The notes below the pieces were generated by a model that saw only the letters and a list, made by a program, of their open reading frames with translations, was not told where the DNA came from and did not search any database. Both the position numbers and the translations under genes were made by a program. Positions 22,679-32,168 of a stretch of DNA of 64,000 nucleotides are shown here, in pieces (the stretch's first letter is position 1; each line of letters begins with the position of its first letter). Source of the stretch: Alphaproteobacteria bacterium (GTDB lineage Bacteria > Pseudomonadota > Alphaproteobacteria > Sphingomonadales > Sphingomonadaceae); assembly GCA_030431875.1 (NCBI GenBank), contig JAUIIG010000001.1, forward strand, positions 101,539-165,538, written 5' to 3'.

Positions 22679-23835
22679 GACGCTTTCCACTTCGCGATGG
22701 CTCCTAGGACCTGCGCCACATCGTCGCTCGACAGGGTGGAGCGAAGCGCAAGGCGGATGCGGCTGGTGCCCTTGGGCACGGTCGGTGGGCGGATGGGCAG
22801 GGCGGCAATGCCTGCGGCCAGCAGGTGCTCGCCCAAGGCCAGCGCCTCTGCCTCAGGGCCGACCACGACCGGCACGACCTGCGTGCTGGAACCCATGGTG
22901 TCGTAGCCCATTTCTTGCAGTCCATCGCGCAACTGCTGCCCCAGCGCGGCGAGGTGCGCACGGTCGGCGGGCATCTGCGGCACCAGTTCCAGCGCGGCGT
23001 CCATTGCGCCGAGCACGGCGGGTGGCGGGGCCGTCGAGAAGATCAGCCCCGCGCACATGTTGACGAGGTAATCGCGCAGCAGCCGCGAGCAGGCGACATA
23101 GGCACCAAAGCCGCCCAGCGCCTTGCTGAAAGTTCCCATGACAATGTCCGCGCCCGGATGGTCTGCCGTCAGCCCGGCACCGCGCGCGCCAAGCACGCCG
23201 GTGGCATGGGCCTCGTCGACATAGAGCAGCGCGTCGTGCCGTGCCGCGATATCATTGAGGCGGGCAATGTCGGCGCGGTCGCCGTCCATCGAGAACACGC
23301 TTTCGGTGACGATAAGCTTTAGCGATGCATCGGCCTGTTCCGCCAGCAGGCGATCGAGGTGGTCGTAGTCGTTGTGCGCGAAGAAATGCGTCGTCGCCCG
23401 CGCGCCGCGACAGCCGGCGTGGATCGAGTTGTGCACCAGTGCGTCGGCAAAAACCGCGCAGTCGGGCGCAGCCTTGGCGAGGGCGGGAATGATCGCCGCA
23501 TTGGCTTGCCAGCCGCTGGCGAAAAGCAGCGCGGCCTCGCTGCCCTTGAACCTGGCGATCTTTGCTTCAACCGCTTCGTGTTCGGGCGATGTGCCGGTGA
23601 TGAGGCGCGAGGCCCCGGCACCTGCGCCGTATTTCCGCACGAAGTCTGCCGAGCGTTCGACCAGTAGCGGATGCTGCGCCAGTCCGAGGTAATCGTTACT
23701 GGAAAAGTCGAGCAGTTCGCGCCCACCGCGTTCGAGCCGTCCAGCGCCCGACATGCGCGCCGGGCGCAAGACCCGCGTTCGTTGCTTCGCCGCGATGGTG
23801 TCGAGCGATTGCCGGAAGGGATCGAGCTTGGACAC
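22675..23835 (-). CDS. bioF: 8-amino-7-oxononanoate synthase
   Basis: LLDFSSNDYLGLAQHP, YVDEAHATGVLGARGAG, GTFSKALGGFGAYV. Confidence 0.9.
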   Translation of the reverse strand: MSKLDPFRQSLDTIAAKQRTRVLRPARMSGAGRLERGGRELLDFSSNDYLGLAQHPLLVERSADFVRKYGAGAGASRLITGTSPEHEAVEAKIARFKGSEAALLFASGWQANAAIIPALAKAAPDCAVFADALVHNSIHAGCRGARATTHFFAHNDYDHLDRLLAEQADASLKLIVTESVFSMDGDRADIARLNDIAARHDALLYVDEAHATGVLGARGAGLTADHPGADIVMGTFSKALGGFGAYVACSRLLRDYLVNMCAGLIFSTAPPPAVLGAMDAALELVPQMPADRAHLAALGQQLRDGLQEMGYDTMGSSTQVVPVVVGPEAEALALGEHLLAAGIAALPIRPPTVPKGTSRIRLALRSTLSSDDVAQVLGAIAKWKAS

Positions 23836-23844
23836 GCGCAGTGC

Positions 23845-24906
23845 TCAGGTAAGTTCGGCCTGTGTCTCTTTGGGCACCTCTTTGGTTGCACAGCCGCCCG
23901 AGCAGCCGCCGACAGCGCGCATCGGTTCCTGACCTTCCATGGCCTTCAGGCCGAGACGCGCGAACAGGGCCGCGTCGCTGTCATCGCCCGCATTGGGTGC
24001 GGTCAGCAGCTTGTCGCCGGTGAAGATCGAGTTCGCCCCGGCCATGAAGCAGAGGGCCTGTGTCGCGTCGGACATGGATTCGCGCCCTGCCGATAGGCGC
24101 ACCATCGACATGGGCATGGCAATGCGCGCGACGGCAACGGTGCGGACAAATTCGATATCGTCGATCTTGGCCATGGGCGTATCTGCCAGCATGTCGCCCA
24201 GCGGCGTGCCTTTCACGGGCACGAGGGCGTTGACGGGGACGCTTTCCGGGTGGCGCTCCAGCGTCGCCAGCGTGTGAACGAATCCGACGCGGTCCGCGCG
24301 CGTTTCGCCCATGCCGACAATGCCGCCGCTGCACACGTTGATGCCCGCATTGCGGACGTTATCCAGCGTGGTCAGGCGGTCTTCGTAGTTCCGCGTGGTG
24401 ATCACCCGGTCGTAGTATTCCGGCCCGGTGTCGACGTTGTGGTTGTAATAGTCGAGCCCCGCTTCCTTGAGCTGTTCGGCCTGTTCGGGCGTCAGCATGC
24501 CCAGCGTCATGCAGGTTTCCATGCCCATGGCCCGCACGCCCTTCACGATCTCGACGATCTTGGGCATGTCGCGGTCCTTTGGGTTGCGCCAGGCGGCGCC
24601 CATGCAGAACCGCTGAGACCCTGCATCCTTCGCCTGCGCCGCCGATTGCAACACCTGCCGCACGTCCATCAGCTTGGTCGCCTCGACTCCGCTCTCGGCA
24701 GAGGCACTCTGCGAGCAGTAGCCGCAATCCTCCGGGCAGCCGCCGGTCTTGATCGAGAGCAGGGTGCAAAGCTGCACCTCGTCGGCACGGTGGTGTTCGC
24801 GGTGAACGGAGGCAGCGCGGAACAGCAATTCGGTGAAGGGCAGGTCGAACAGCGCGGCAATCTCCTCGCGCGTCCAGTCGGTGCGGATCGTGTTTTGCTC
24901 TGTCAT
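23845..24906 (-). CDS. bioB: Biotin synthase
   Basis: Radical [52 protein letters not shown]. Confidence 0.96.
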   Translation of the reverse strand: MTEQNTIRTDWTREEIAALFDLPFTELLFRAASVHREHHRADEVQLCTLLSIKTGGCPEDCGYCSQSASAESGVEATKLMDVRQVLQSAAQAKDAGSQRFCMGAAWRNPKDRDMPKIVEIVKGVRAMGMETCMTLGMLTPEQAEQLKEAGLDYYNHNVDTGPEYYDRVITTRNYEDRLTTLDNVRNAGINVCSGGIVGMGETRADRVGFVHTLATLERHPESVPVNALVPVKGTPLGDMLADTPMAKIDDIEFVRTVAVARIAMPMSMVRLSAGRESMSDATQALCFMAGANSIFTGDKLLTAPNAGDDSDAALFARLGLKAMEGQEPMRAVGGCSGGCATKEVPKETQAELT

Positions 24907-25105
24907 TGCCCTGCCTTTAGCCGCGCTCCGCAATCCTGCCCAGACCATTGGCAAGCCTTGGCGCGAGATTCCATCAGAATGCGCGCACGATTCCGCGTGG
25001 CCGGAGCGAGATTGCCTCTATACAATTACGACATAGCTTTAAGCGAGTGGCAAAACTTCAGCACTCGCTACCAGATAAGCCCTAAATCACTTGCAATTTG
25101 AATAT

Positions 25106-25124
25106 TTCGATTTATGTAATCGAA
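25106..25124. promoter_or_regulatory. Inverted repeat TTCGATT-TATGT-AATCGAA, candidate operator upstream of cydA
   Basis: 7-bp perfect arms in an AT-rich stretch between bioB and cydA. Confidence 0.4.
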
Positions 25125-25252
25125 TAATTGAAATGGCGTTGGTGTCCAATGGCACCTACCTCCGCCGAACTTCCGGCGCGTCTGCGAAACTCCTTCCCTC
25201 CCCCCTCGCAGGCGCGCCGGATTTCCTCTAAGGGCCCCTCCGGAGGTAATGC

Positions 25253-26698
25253 ATGTTCGATGGCCTCGACGCCTTGTTGCTCGCCCGCATCCAGTTTGCT
25301 TTCACGGTAAGCTTCCATTTCTTCTTCCCGGCATTCTCCATCGGCCTCGCGAGCTACCTCGCGGTGCTGGAAGGGTTGTGGCTGAAGACGGGAAAATCGG
25401 TCTACCTCGACCTGTTCAAGTACTGGGTGAAGATCTTCGCCATCGTGTTTGCCATGGGCGTCGTCTCGGGCATCGTCATGTCCTACCAGTTCGGCACCAA
25501 CTGGTCGGTCTTCTCCGACCTTGCCGGGCCGGTGATCGGGCCGCTGATGGCTTACGAGGTGCTGACCGCCTTCTTCCTCGAAGCCGGTTTCCTCGGTGTC
25601 ATGCTGTTCGGCATGAACAAGGTGGGCAGGAAGCTGCACTTCTTCGCCACGCTGATGGTTGCGGCGGGCACCTTCGTTTCCGCCTTCTGGATCCTCAGCG
25701 TTAACAGCTGGATGCAAACGCCGGTCGGCTACGAAATGGCGGCCAACGGCCAGTTCCTGCCCGGTGACAGCTGGATCGCGATCATCTTCAATCCCAGTTT
25801 TCCGTACCGGCTGGTGCACACCGTGCTGGCGGCCTACCTCACTACGGCCTTCGTCGTTGGCGGGGTGGGAGCAAGGCACCTGCTGAAGGACCGCGCCAAC
25901 AGCCACGCCCGCAAGATGTTCTCCATGGCCATGTGGATGGCGACCCTGGTCGCGCCAATCCAGATCATGGCGGGCGACATGCACGGCCTCAACACCATGG
26001 AGCACCAGCCCGCCAAGGTCATGGCCATGGAGGGGCATTATGAAAGCCACCCGGACGGCGCGCCGTTCTACGTCTTCGGGATTCCCAACGACGAGGAGCA
26101 GCGCCTCGACTACGCGGTGGGCATCCCGCACCTTTCGAGCCTGATCCTGAAGCACGAATGGGATGCCCCGCTTGCCGGGCTCGATACCATTCCCGATGAC
26201 GAGCAGCCGCCGGTGTTCATGGTGTTCTGGGCCTTCCGCATCATGGTGGCCATTGGCGTTGCCATGCTGGGCATCGGGCTGTGGAGCCTCTTCGCGCGCT
26301 GGCGCGGGCGGCTCTACGAGTGGAACTTGCTGCACCGCGCCGCGCTGGTGATGGCGCCCTCCGGGTTCCTCGCCGTCTTGTGCGGCTGGATCACCACCGA
26401 GGTCGGCCGCCAGCCTTACGTGATCTACGGGCTGCTGCGCACGGCAGATGCCGCGAGTCCGCTTGATGCGCCGGCAGTCGGAGCCTCGCTGCTGGCCTTT
26501 ATCGTGGTCTACTTCACCGTCTTCAGCGTGGGCATCTGGTACATCATGCGGCTGATGAGCGCGGCTCCCAAGGTCGGCGAAATGGGCGCAAAGCGCGGTG
26601 ACACGGGCCCCATCCGCACGGCGGGTATCACGCCGGGACCGACGCAGAATCCGGGAGATGCAGATGTCCTGCCCGCTGCCAAAGAGGAGGCCGAATAA
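25253..26698 (+). CDS. cydA: Cytochrome bd-type ubiquinol oxidase subunit I
   Basis: LLLARIQFAFTVSFHFFFPAFSIGLA, W(I)TTEVGRQPYVIYGLLRTADAASP; short Q-loop typical of CIO-like enzymes. Confidence 0.95.
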   Translation: MFDGLDALLLARIQFAFTVSFHFFFPAFSIGLASYLAVLEGLWLKTGKSVYLDLFKYWVKIFAIVFAMGVVSGIVMSYQFGTNWSVFSDLAGPVIGPLMAYEVLTAFFLEAGFLGVMLFGMNKVGRKLHFFATLMVAAGTFVSAFWILSVNSWMQTPVGYEMAANGQFLPGDSWIAIIFNPSFPYRLVHTVLAAYLTTAFVVGGVGARHLLKDRANSHARKMFSMAMWMATLVAPIQIMAGDMHGLNTMEHQPAKVMAMEGHYESHPDGAPFYVFGIPNDEEQRLDYAVGIPHLSSLILKHEWDAPLAGLDTIPDDEQPPVFMVFWAFRIMVAIGVAMLGIGLWSLFARWRGRLYEWNLLHRAALVMAPSGFLAVLCGWITTEVGRQPYVIYGLLRTADAASPLDAPAVGASLLAFIVVYFTVFSVGIWYIMRLMSAAPKVGEMGAKRGDTGPIRTAGITPGPTQNPGDADVLPAAKEEAE

Positions 26699-27693
26699 TG
26701 GACCTCACCGTCATCTGGGCTTTCATCATTGCCTTCGCTGTCTTTGCCTACGTGGTCATGGACGGGTTCGACCTCGGCATCGGTATCCTCTTCCCTGCCT
26801 TCCAGCCGGGGCAGGGCCGTAACCGGGCGATGAATTCCATCGCGCCGGTATGGGACGGCAACGAGACCTGGCTGGTGCTGGGTGGCGGCGGCCTCTTCGC
26901 CGCATTCCCGCTGGCCTATGCTATCATCCTGCCCGCCACCTATCCGCTGATCATCGCCATGCTGCTGGGCCTGGTCTTCCGCGGCGTGGCCTTCGAATAC
27001 CGCTGGCGCGACCCCGGCCACGCCAAGTTCTGGGACGCGGCCTTCACCGGCGGTTCGCTCGTCGCTGCACTGTCACAGGGCATGGTGCTGGGCGCGCTGC
27101 TGCAGGGCATCGAGGTAGAGGGGCGCGCCTATGCCGGCTCGTGGTGGGACTGGCTGACGCCCTATACCCTGCTGACCGGCGTCGGTACCGTGGCAGGCTA
27201 TGCCTTGCTGGGGGCGACCTGGCTGGTGTGGAAGCTGGACGGCGAAGCGCAGGCAAAGGCCCGCAAGCTCGCCTTCCGTGCAGCCCTGGCCACCATGGCG
27301 CTGATGGGGGCCGTGAGCCTCTACAACCTGGGACTGAACGATGACTACGCCGCCAAGTGGCTGACAGCGCCGGAGATCTACTACGCCGCGCCGGTGCCGG
27401 TGCTGACGGGCGTGGTCGCCCTCTGGCTGCTGCGCGCCATCGGCAAGGAAAACCACTCCAAGCCCTTCTGGCTGGCACTCGCCCTGTTCGGCATGGGCAT
27501 GGCGGGCCTCGGCGTCACCATCTGGCCCAATGTCGTGCCGCACGATGTTACCATCTGGGATGCCGCCGCTCCGCACCGCAGCCAGGTCTTCATGCTGGTG
27601 GGCGTGGCGCTCACCATGCCGCTGATCATTGGCTACACGGCCTGGGCCTATTGGGTCTTCCGCGGGAAAGTGGGCGATGAGGGGTATCACTAA
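26698..27693 (+). CDS. cydB: Cytochrome bd-type ubiquinol oxidase subunit II
   Basis: VMDGFDLGIGILFP, IAPVWDGNETWLVLGGGGLFAAFPLAYA. Confidence 0.95.
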   Translation: MDLTVIWAFIIAFAVFAYVVMDGFDLGIGILFPAFQPGQGRNRAMNSIAPVWDGNETWLVLGGGGLFAAFPLAYAIILPATYPLIIAMLLGLVFRGVAFEYRWRDPGHAKFWDAAFTGGSLVAALSQGMVLGALLQGIEVEGRAYAGSWWDWLTPYTLLTGVGTVAGYALLGATWLVWKLDGEAQAKARKLAFRAALATMALMGAVSLYNLGLNDDYAAKWLTAPEIYYAAPVPVLTGVVALWLLRAIGKENHSKPFWLALALFGMGMAGLGVTIWPNVVPHDVTIWDAAAPHRSQVFMLVGVALTMPLIIGYTAWAYWVFRGKVGDEGYH

Positions 27694-27842
27694 TGCGCTC
27701 AAGCAACGAAGTGGTAGCGCAACAAGAGGCAGGCGAGCGCCCGCTTTTGCAACGCCTCGGCTGGATGGCGGCGATATGGCTGGCCAGCGTCGCCACGCTG
27801 GGCGCGGTCGCCATGGTCATCCGATGGTGGCTGGCACCCTGA
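27693..27842 (+). CDS. Small single-TM protein, DUF2474-like, translationally coupled to cydB
   Basis: ATG overlaps cydB TAA (TAATG); MRSSNEVVAQQEAGERPLLQRLGWMAAIWLASVATLGAVAMVIRWWLAP, 49 aa, below the ORF-track cutoff. Confidence 0.75.
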   Translation: MRSSNEVVAQQEAGERPLLQRLGWMAAIWLASVATLGAVAMVIRWWLAP

Positions 27843-27909
27843 TTTCAAGTCTTTCAAAGGCGCGTCCGACCATTTAGGCCCTCTGGCATTATCCCGAGAG
27901 GAGTCCTGT

Positions 27910-28830
27910 GTGACCGACACACCCGAAGGCAGCGACAACGAGCTGCGCGACCACAAGTTCTACCACGCCGACATGGAAGCCGGCTTCGCTGACTCGATCG
28001 ACGAGCAGACCCCGCAAACCCGCCATCCCGCCTATCGCCTCGCGTTCCGCGACCAGGATTTCCTGCTGCGCGAAGAACTGCGCCCGGTGCGTTTCCAGCT
28101 CGAGCTGCTCAAGCCGGAAATGCTGCTGGAAGAGGCCCGCGTCGGCTCGACGCTGGTGATGTACGGCTCTGCCCGCATTCCCGATCCCGACAAGGCGGAG
28201 GAGATGATGAAGGGCGTGGGCGGCCTCGACGACGAGCGTCGCACGGTGGTCGAAAACCTCGCCAAGAAGTCGAAGTACTATGCCGAGGCCTACCGCCTGT
28301 CGCGCATCGCCAGCGAGAAGGCGATTGTCGAGGAAGGCATGCGGCAGTTCGTCGTATGCTCAGGTGGCGGCCCCTCGATCATGGAAGCTGCCAACCGCGG
28401 CGCCAGCGATGCGGGGGCGGAGTCCATCGGCCTCAACATCATCTTGCCGCACGAGCAGGCGCCCAACCAGTACGTTACGCCCTACCTGTCGCTGAACTTC
28501 CACTATTTCGCCTTGCGCAAGATGCACTTCCTGCTCCGCGCGCGGGCCGTGGCGGTCTTCCCCGGCGGATTTGGCACCTTCGACGAGATGTTCGAGCTGT
28601 TGACGCTGATCCAGACCGGCAAGATGAAGCCGATCCCGATCCTGCTCTACGGCAAGGACTTCTGGAACCGCGTGGTCAATTTCGAAGCGATTGCCGAGGA
28701 AGGCACGATCTCGAAGAAAGACCTCGACCTCATCACCTGGTGCGAAACCGCCGAGGAAGGCTGGGCGGCGATTTCCGAGTTCTACGGCCTGGATGACGGC
28801 GGCAACGGGGAGATGGCCTCTGGGGACTAG
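27910..28830 (+). CDS. LOG-family (Rossmann, TIGR00730-like) protein
   Basis: MYGSARIP, VVCSGGGPSIMEAANRGA, VAVFPGGFGTFDEMFELLTLIQTGK. Confidence 0.85.
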   Translation: MTDTPEGSDNELRDHKFYHADMEAGFADSIDEQTPQTRHPAYRLAFRDQDFLLREELRPVRFQLELLKPEMLLEEARVGSTLVMYGSARIPDPDKAEEMMKGVGGLDDERRTVVENLAKKSKYYAEAYRLSRIASEKAIVEEGMRQFVVCSGGGPSIMEAANRGASDAGAESIGLNIILPHEQAPNQYVTPYLSLNFHYFALRKMHFLLRARAVAVFPGGFGTFDEMFELLTLIQTGKMKPIPILLYGKDFWNRVVNFEAIAEEGTISKKDLDLITWCETAEEGWAAISEFYGLDDGGNGEMASGD

Positions 28831-28875
28831 GTGGGGCGCCGTCTGCTAACGACCCGATTGCTGACACGGTGTTGG

Positions 28876-28955
28876 CCCACCCCCAGCCCCTCCCGCATGC
28901 GGGAGGGGAGCGAGACTTGCCGAGCCGCAGGCGAGGTTAGTTGCAGCGGGGTGGG
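28876..28955. repeat. Nested palindromic element (CCCACCCC...GGGGTGGG around CCCCTCCCGCATGCGGGAGGGG)
   Basis: 22-bp perfect palindrome 28887-28908 nested in 8-bp outer arms 28876-28883/28948-28955. Confidence 0.6.
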
Positions 28956-29028
28956 CGTCCGGAGATGTAATCTCTCCAACCCATCCCAGCCATTTCCTAC
29001 ACCAACGAGCCAGGCCTAGCCGGGGTAA

Positions 29029-29493
29029 ATGCCCCGCGCTCCTGCCCATCGCGTCCGGCGCAAGCCGCCGTTCTTCCACCCCGTCCCGCTGCGCGCGCGG
29101 CGTGACGGGTGGACCGTTGCGCGGCAGTGTGAATTCCTTGCGCGGCTCTATCTCACCGGCTCGGTAACCGCCGCCGCGCGGAGCGTGGGCAAGTCGCGGG
29201 CCAGCGCCTATCGCTTGCGCGTAAGCGAGGGAGCGCAAGGGTTTGTCCGGGCATGGGATAGCGTGTTCGTGCCGCCCGGAGCGGGTCGCCTCCCGCCGCC
29301 GGGAATCGATTGGCGGAAGGTGACAAGTCCAACACTGCAATGGTGGGTCGAAGCGGGGCTGGTGCGCCCGCTGATCTGGCAAGGACGGATGACGGCGATC
29401 CGGCAAAAACGGGACAATTCCGCGCTTTTCCACCTGCTCCGGCGGCTCGATGCCGGTGTCGCTGCTGCAGGCCGGGAGGGGGACCAAGGGTGA
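29029..29493 (+). CDS. Hypothetical protein, HTH-like (LARLYLTGSVTAAARSVGKSRASAYRLR)
   Basis: Only substantial sense ORF between two repeat elements; HTH-like segment. Confidence 0.55.
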   Translation: MPRAPAHRVRRKPPFFHPVPLRARRDGWTVARQCEFLARLYLTGSVTAAARSVGKSRASAYRLRVSEGAQGFVRAWDSVFVPPGAGRLPPPGIDWRKVTSPTLQWWVEAGLVRPLIWQGRMTAIRQKRDNSALFHLLRRLDAGVAAAGREGDQG

Positions 29494-29542
29494 CGGCAGT
29501 GTTTTGCAAAAGGCCCCGGTCGGTGTTCCACATAGGCAGCAA

Positions 29543-29676
29543 ATCCTCCCCGTGCCTCAGGCATGGGGAGGGGGACCATCCGCAGGATGGTGGAGGGGCC
29601 GCCGTGCCATGGCCCCTCCGTCACGCCGCCTTTGGCGCCGCGCCACCTCCCCATTCGCCCTGCGAACAGGGAGGAT
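29543..29676. repeat. Composite palindromic (MITE/REP-like) element, terminal ATCCTCCC/GGGAGGAT
   Basis: Three tandem hairpins: CCTCCCCGTGCC-TCA-GGCATGGGGAGG; ACCATCC-GCA-GGATGGT; GGAGGGGCC-N10-GGCCCCTCC. Confidence 0.6.
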
Positions 29677-30434
29677 CAGTCGAAGCGCACCGCCTGGTGT
29701 CCCAGCGGGCCGTTACCCAAGCCGAAGCCGGGCGCGGCCTTGAGGGCCTCGCGCACGAACTTGCGTGCCTCGGCTACGGCTTCGTCCAGCGGCAGGCCGC
29801 AGGCGAGGTGGGTCGCAATGGCACTGGAGAGCGTGCAGCCGGTGCCGTGGGTGTGCTTGGTGACGATGCGGGCATCGCTCCAGACCACGTCCTCGGCACC
29901 CGGACGCACCAGCCGGTCTTCCACCATGGGGCCATCGGCATCGCCGCCCTTGGCGAGGTAAGCCACCCCGCGATCTGCCATGGCCTGCGCGCCGCCGAGA
30001 GCGGCCAGTTCGGGCACGTTGGGCGTGGTGAGCGTGGCGATCTCCATCAGCCACTCGAACACCTCGATGGTGCCTTCGTCCGCCAGCGCAGAGCCGCTGG
30101 TGGCGACCATGACCGGATCGAAGACGATCGGCGCGCCGAGGTCTTCCAGCAGGTCGGCCACGACCTCGGCGATGTCGGCGCTGCCGAGCATGCCGATCTT
30201 CACCGCCTCGACGCCGATGTCGTTCATGCAAGCGTCGATTTGCGCGGCGACCATGTCCGGCGACAGCGGCTCCACAGCGCTGACGCCGCGCGTGTTCTGT
30301 GCGGTGACTGCGGTGATCGCGGTCATGGCATAGCCACCGAGCATGGCGATGGTCTTGATATCCGCCTGTATTCCCGCCCCGCCCGAACTGTCGGACCCGG
30401 CGATAACGAGGACGCGGGGCGGGCGGTCGCTCAA
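29676..30434 (-). CDS. thiD: Hydroxymethylpyrimidine/phosphomethylpyrimidine kinase (TTG start)
   Basis: RVLVIAGSDSSGGAGIQADIKTIAMLGGYAMTAITAVTAQNT; KHTHGTGCTLSSAIATHLA. Confidence 0.92.
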   Translation of the reverse strand: MSDRPPRVLVIAGSDSSGGAGIQADIKTIAMLGGYAMTAITAVTAQNTRGVSAVEPLSPDMVAAQIDACMNDIGVEAVKIGMLGSADIAEVVADLLEDLGAPIVFDPVMVATSGSALADEGTIEVFEWLMEIATLTTPNVPELAALGGAQAMADRGVAYLAKGGDADGPMVEDRLVRPGAEDVVWSDARIVTKHTHGTGCTLSSAIATHLACGLPLDEAVAEARKFVREALKAAPGFGLGNGPLGHQAVRFD

Positions 30435-30655
30435 GCCTTGTGCTTCCGTTCGGTAGAAGCGGGATATTTCTGCAGCAGGTCGCGGTCCCGAGTTGGCCGG
30501 TCGAGCAGCTCGCCGCCGCAATTGGGGCAGATGTCGTCCAGCGTTTCGGCACAGCTCGCGCAGAAGGTGCACTCGAAGCTGCAGATGAAGGCACCCGGCA
30601 GCTGCGCGGGCAAGTCTGTCCCGCAGCGTTCGCAGTCAGGGCGCAACTCCAGCAT
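30431..30655 (-). CDS. DUF1272-family zinc-binding small protein
   Basis: [16 protein letters not shown]...AFICSFECTFCASCAETLDDICPNCGGEL cysteine pattern. Confidence 0.8.
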   Translation of the reverse strand: MLELRPDCERCGTDLPAQLPGAFICSFECTFCASCAETLDDICPNCGGELLDRPTRDRDLLQKYPASTERKHKA

Positions 30656-31992
30656 CAGGAAGCGTCTTCTACCGTCTTGCAGATATCGTCGACCACGCGG
30701 TTCACCTGCACCGCGTCGTCGCCTTCGGCCATGACGCGGATCAGCGGTTCGGTGCCCGACTTGCGGATCACCAGTCGTCCGGTGCCGCCCAGCTCACCCT
30801 TGGCTGCGGCAATGGCATCCTTCACCGACTGTGCATCCAGCGGCTCGCCGGTCTCGTAGCGCACGTTCTTGAGCACCTGCGGGACGGGATCGAACTGGTG
30901 CAGCAATTCGCTGGCGGGCTTGCCGCTGCGCACGAGTGCAGAGAGTACCTGCAGCGCGGCCACGGTGCCGTCGCCGGTGGTGGCATGGTCGAGCAGGATC
31001 ATGTGGCCCGATTGCTCGCCGCCGACGTTGTAGCCACCCGCCTTCATCGCTTCGAGCACATACCGGTCGCCCACCTTGGTGCGCACCAGGTCCAGCCCTT
31101 CGGCCTGCAGGAAACGCTCCAGGCCGAGGTTCGACATGACCGTGGCGACCACGCCGCCGCCGCGCAGCTGGCCGCTCTTGGCCCACTGGCTGCCGATCAG
31201 CGCCATGATCTGGTCGCCGTCGACCTTCTGGCCCTTCTCGTCGATCACGATCAGGCGGTCGGCGTCGCCGTCCAGCGCGATGCCGATATCGGCACCTTCT
31301 TCCACGACCCGCGCCTGGATTGCGCCGAGCGCGGTCGAACCGACGCCGTCGTTGATGTTGGTGCCGTTCGGGGAGACGCCCATGGCAATCACCTCTGCGC
31401 CCAGTTCCCAGATTGCCGTGGGGGTGACGCTGTAGGCCGCGCCATGCGCGCAATCGACCACGATCTTCAGCCCGTCGAGCCGCACGTCTGCCGAAAGCGA
31501 TTGCTTCACCGCGTGGATGTAACGCCCGCGGGCATCGTCGATCCGGCGGGCACGACCGATGGCATTGCCTTCGGCCAGCTGCGGCTCGGAGGACATGGCC
31601 GCTTCGATGGCCTCTTCGTCCTCGTCAGACAGCTTGAAACCGTCAGGGCCGAAAAGCTTGATGCCATTGTCGGGATAGGGGTTGTGGCTGGCCGAGATCA
31701 TCACGCCCATGTCGGCGCGCATTTCCCGCGTCATCAGGGCCACCGCCGGCGTCGGCAGCGGGCCGGTCATGATCACGTCCATGCCCACGCTGGTGAAGCC
31801 TGCCACCAGCGCGTTTTCCATCATGTAGCCGGACAGGCGGGTGTCCTTGCCGATCACCACGCGGTGGCGATGGTCGCCGCGCATGAAGTGGCGGCCGGCG
31901 GCCTGCCCCACCTTCATCGCCACGGCAGCGTTCAGCTTCTTGCCATTGGCACGGCCGCGAATGCCGTCCGTGCCGAAATAGGTGCGTCCCAT
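30655..31992 (-). CDS. glmM: Phosphoglucosamine mutase
   Basis: [55 protein letters not shown]. Confidence 0.95.
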   Translation of the reverse strand: MGRTYFGTDGIRGRANGKKLNAAVAMKVGQAAGRHFMRGDHRHRVVIGKDTRLSGYMMENALVAGFTSVGMDVIMTGPLPTPAVALMTREMRADMGVMISASHNPYPDNGIKLFGPDGFKLSDEDEEAIEAAMSSEPQLAEGNAIGRARRIDDARGRYIHAVKQSLSADVRLDGLKIVVDCAHGAAYSVTPTAIWELGAEVIAMGVSPNGTNINDGVGSTALGAIQARVVEEGADIGIALDGDADRLIVIDEKGQKVDGDQIMALIGSQWAKSGQLRGGGVVATVMSNLGLERFLQAEGLDLVRTKVGDRYVLEAMKAGGYNVGGEQSGHMILLDHATTGDGTVAALQVLSALVRSGKPASELLHQFDPVPQVLKNVRYETGEPLDAQSVKDAIAAAKGELGGTGRLVIRKSGTEPLIRVMAEGDDAVQVNRVVDDICKTVEDAS

Positions 31993-32168
31993 GGGTGTCC
32001 TTCGACGTTGAAATCCTTCGCGCACCGCCATGCCGCCATTCGTCCCTCTTGTCACGGGGGCAGCACACGGGCAGGGACGCAGGCGAGTTTTTCGCGCGTT
32101 TCATGCAACAAGTTGCCGCCTCGCGCATTGGTGAAACAAGACCCGATTGACAGGAGGACCAAAGCACT

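Noticed and set aside
23845-23920. BioB C-terminal Cys/Gly tail ([12 protein letters not shown]) as novel metal site
   Set aside because: Could be an ordinary lineage-specific extension; no independent support in the sequence
25014-25027. CTCTATACAATT upstream of bioB as a BioR box (TTATCTATAA-like)
   Set aside because: Only the CTATA core matches; palindromic symmetry of a BioR site is absent
25112-26335. 407-aa minus-strand ORF
   Set aside because: Antisense to cydA; His/Glu/Gly-rich mirror translation
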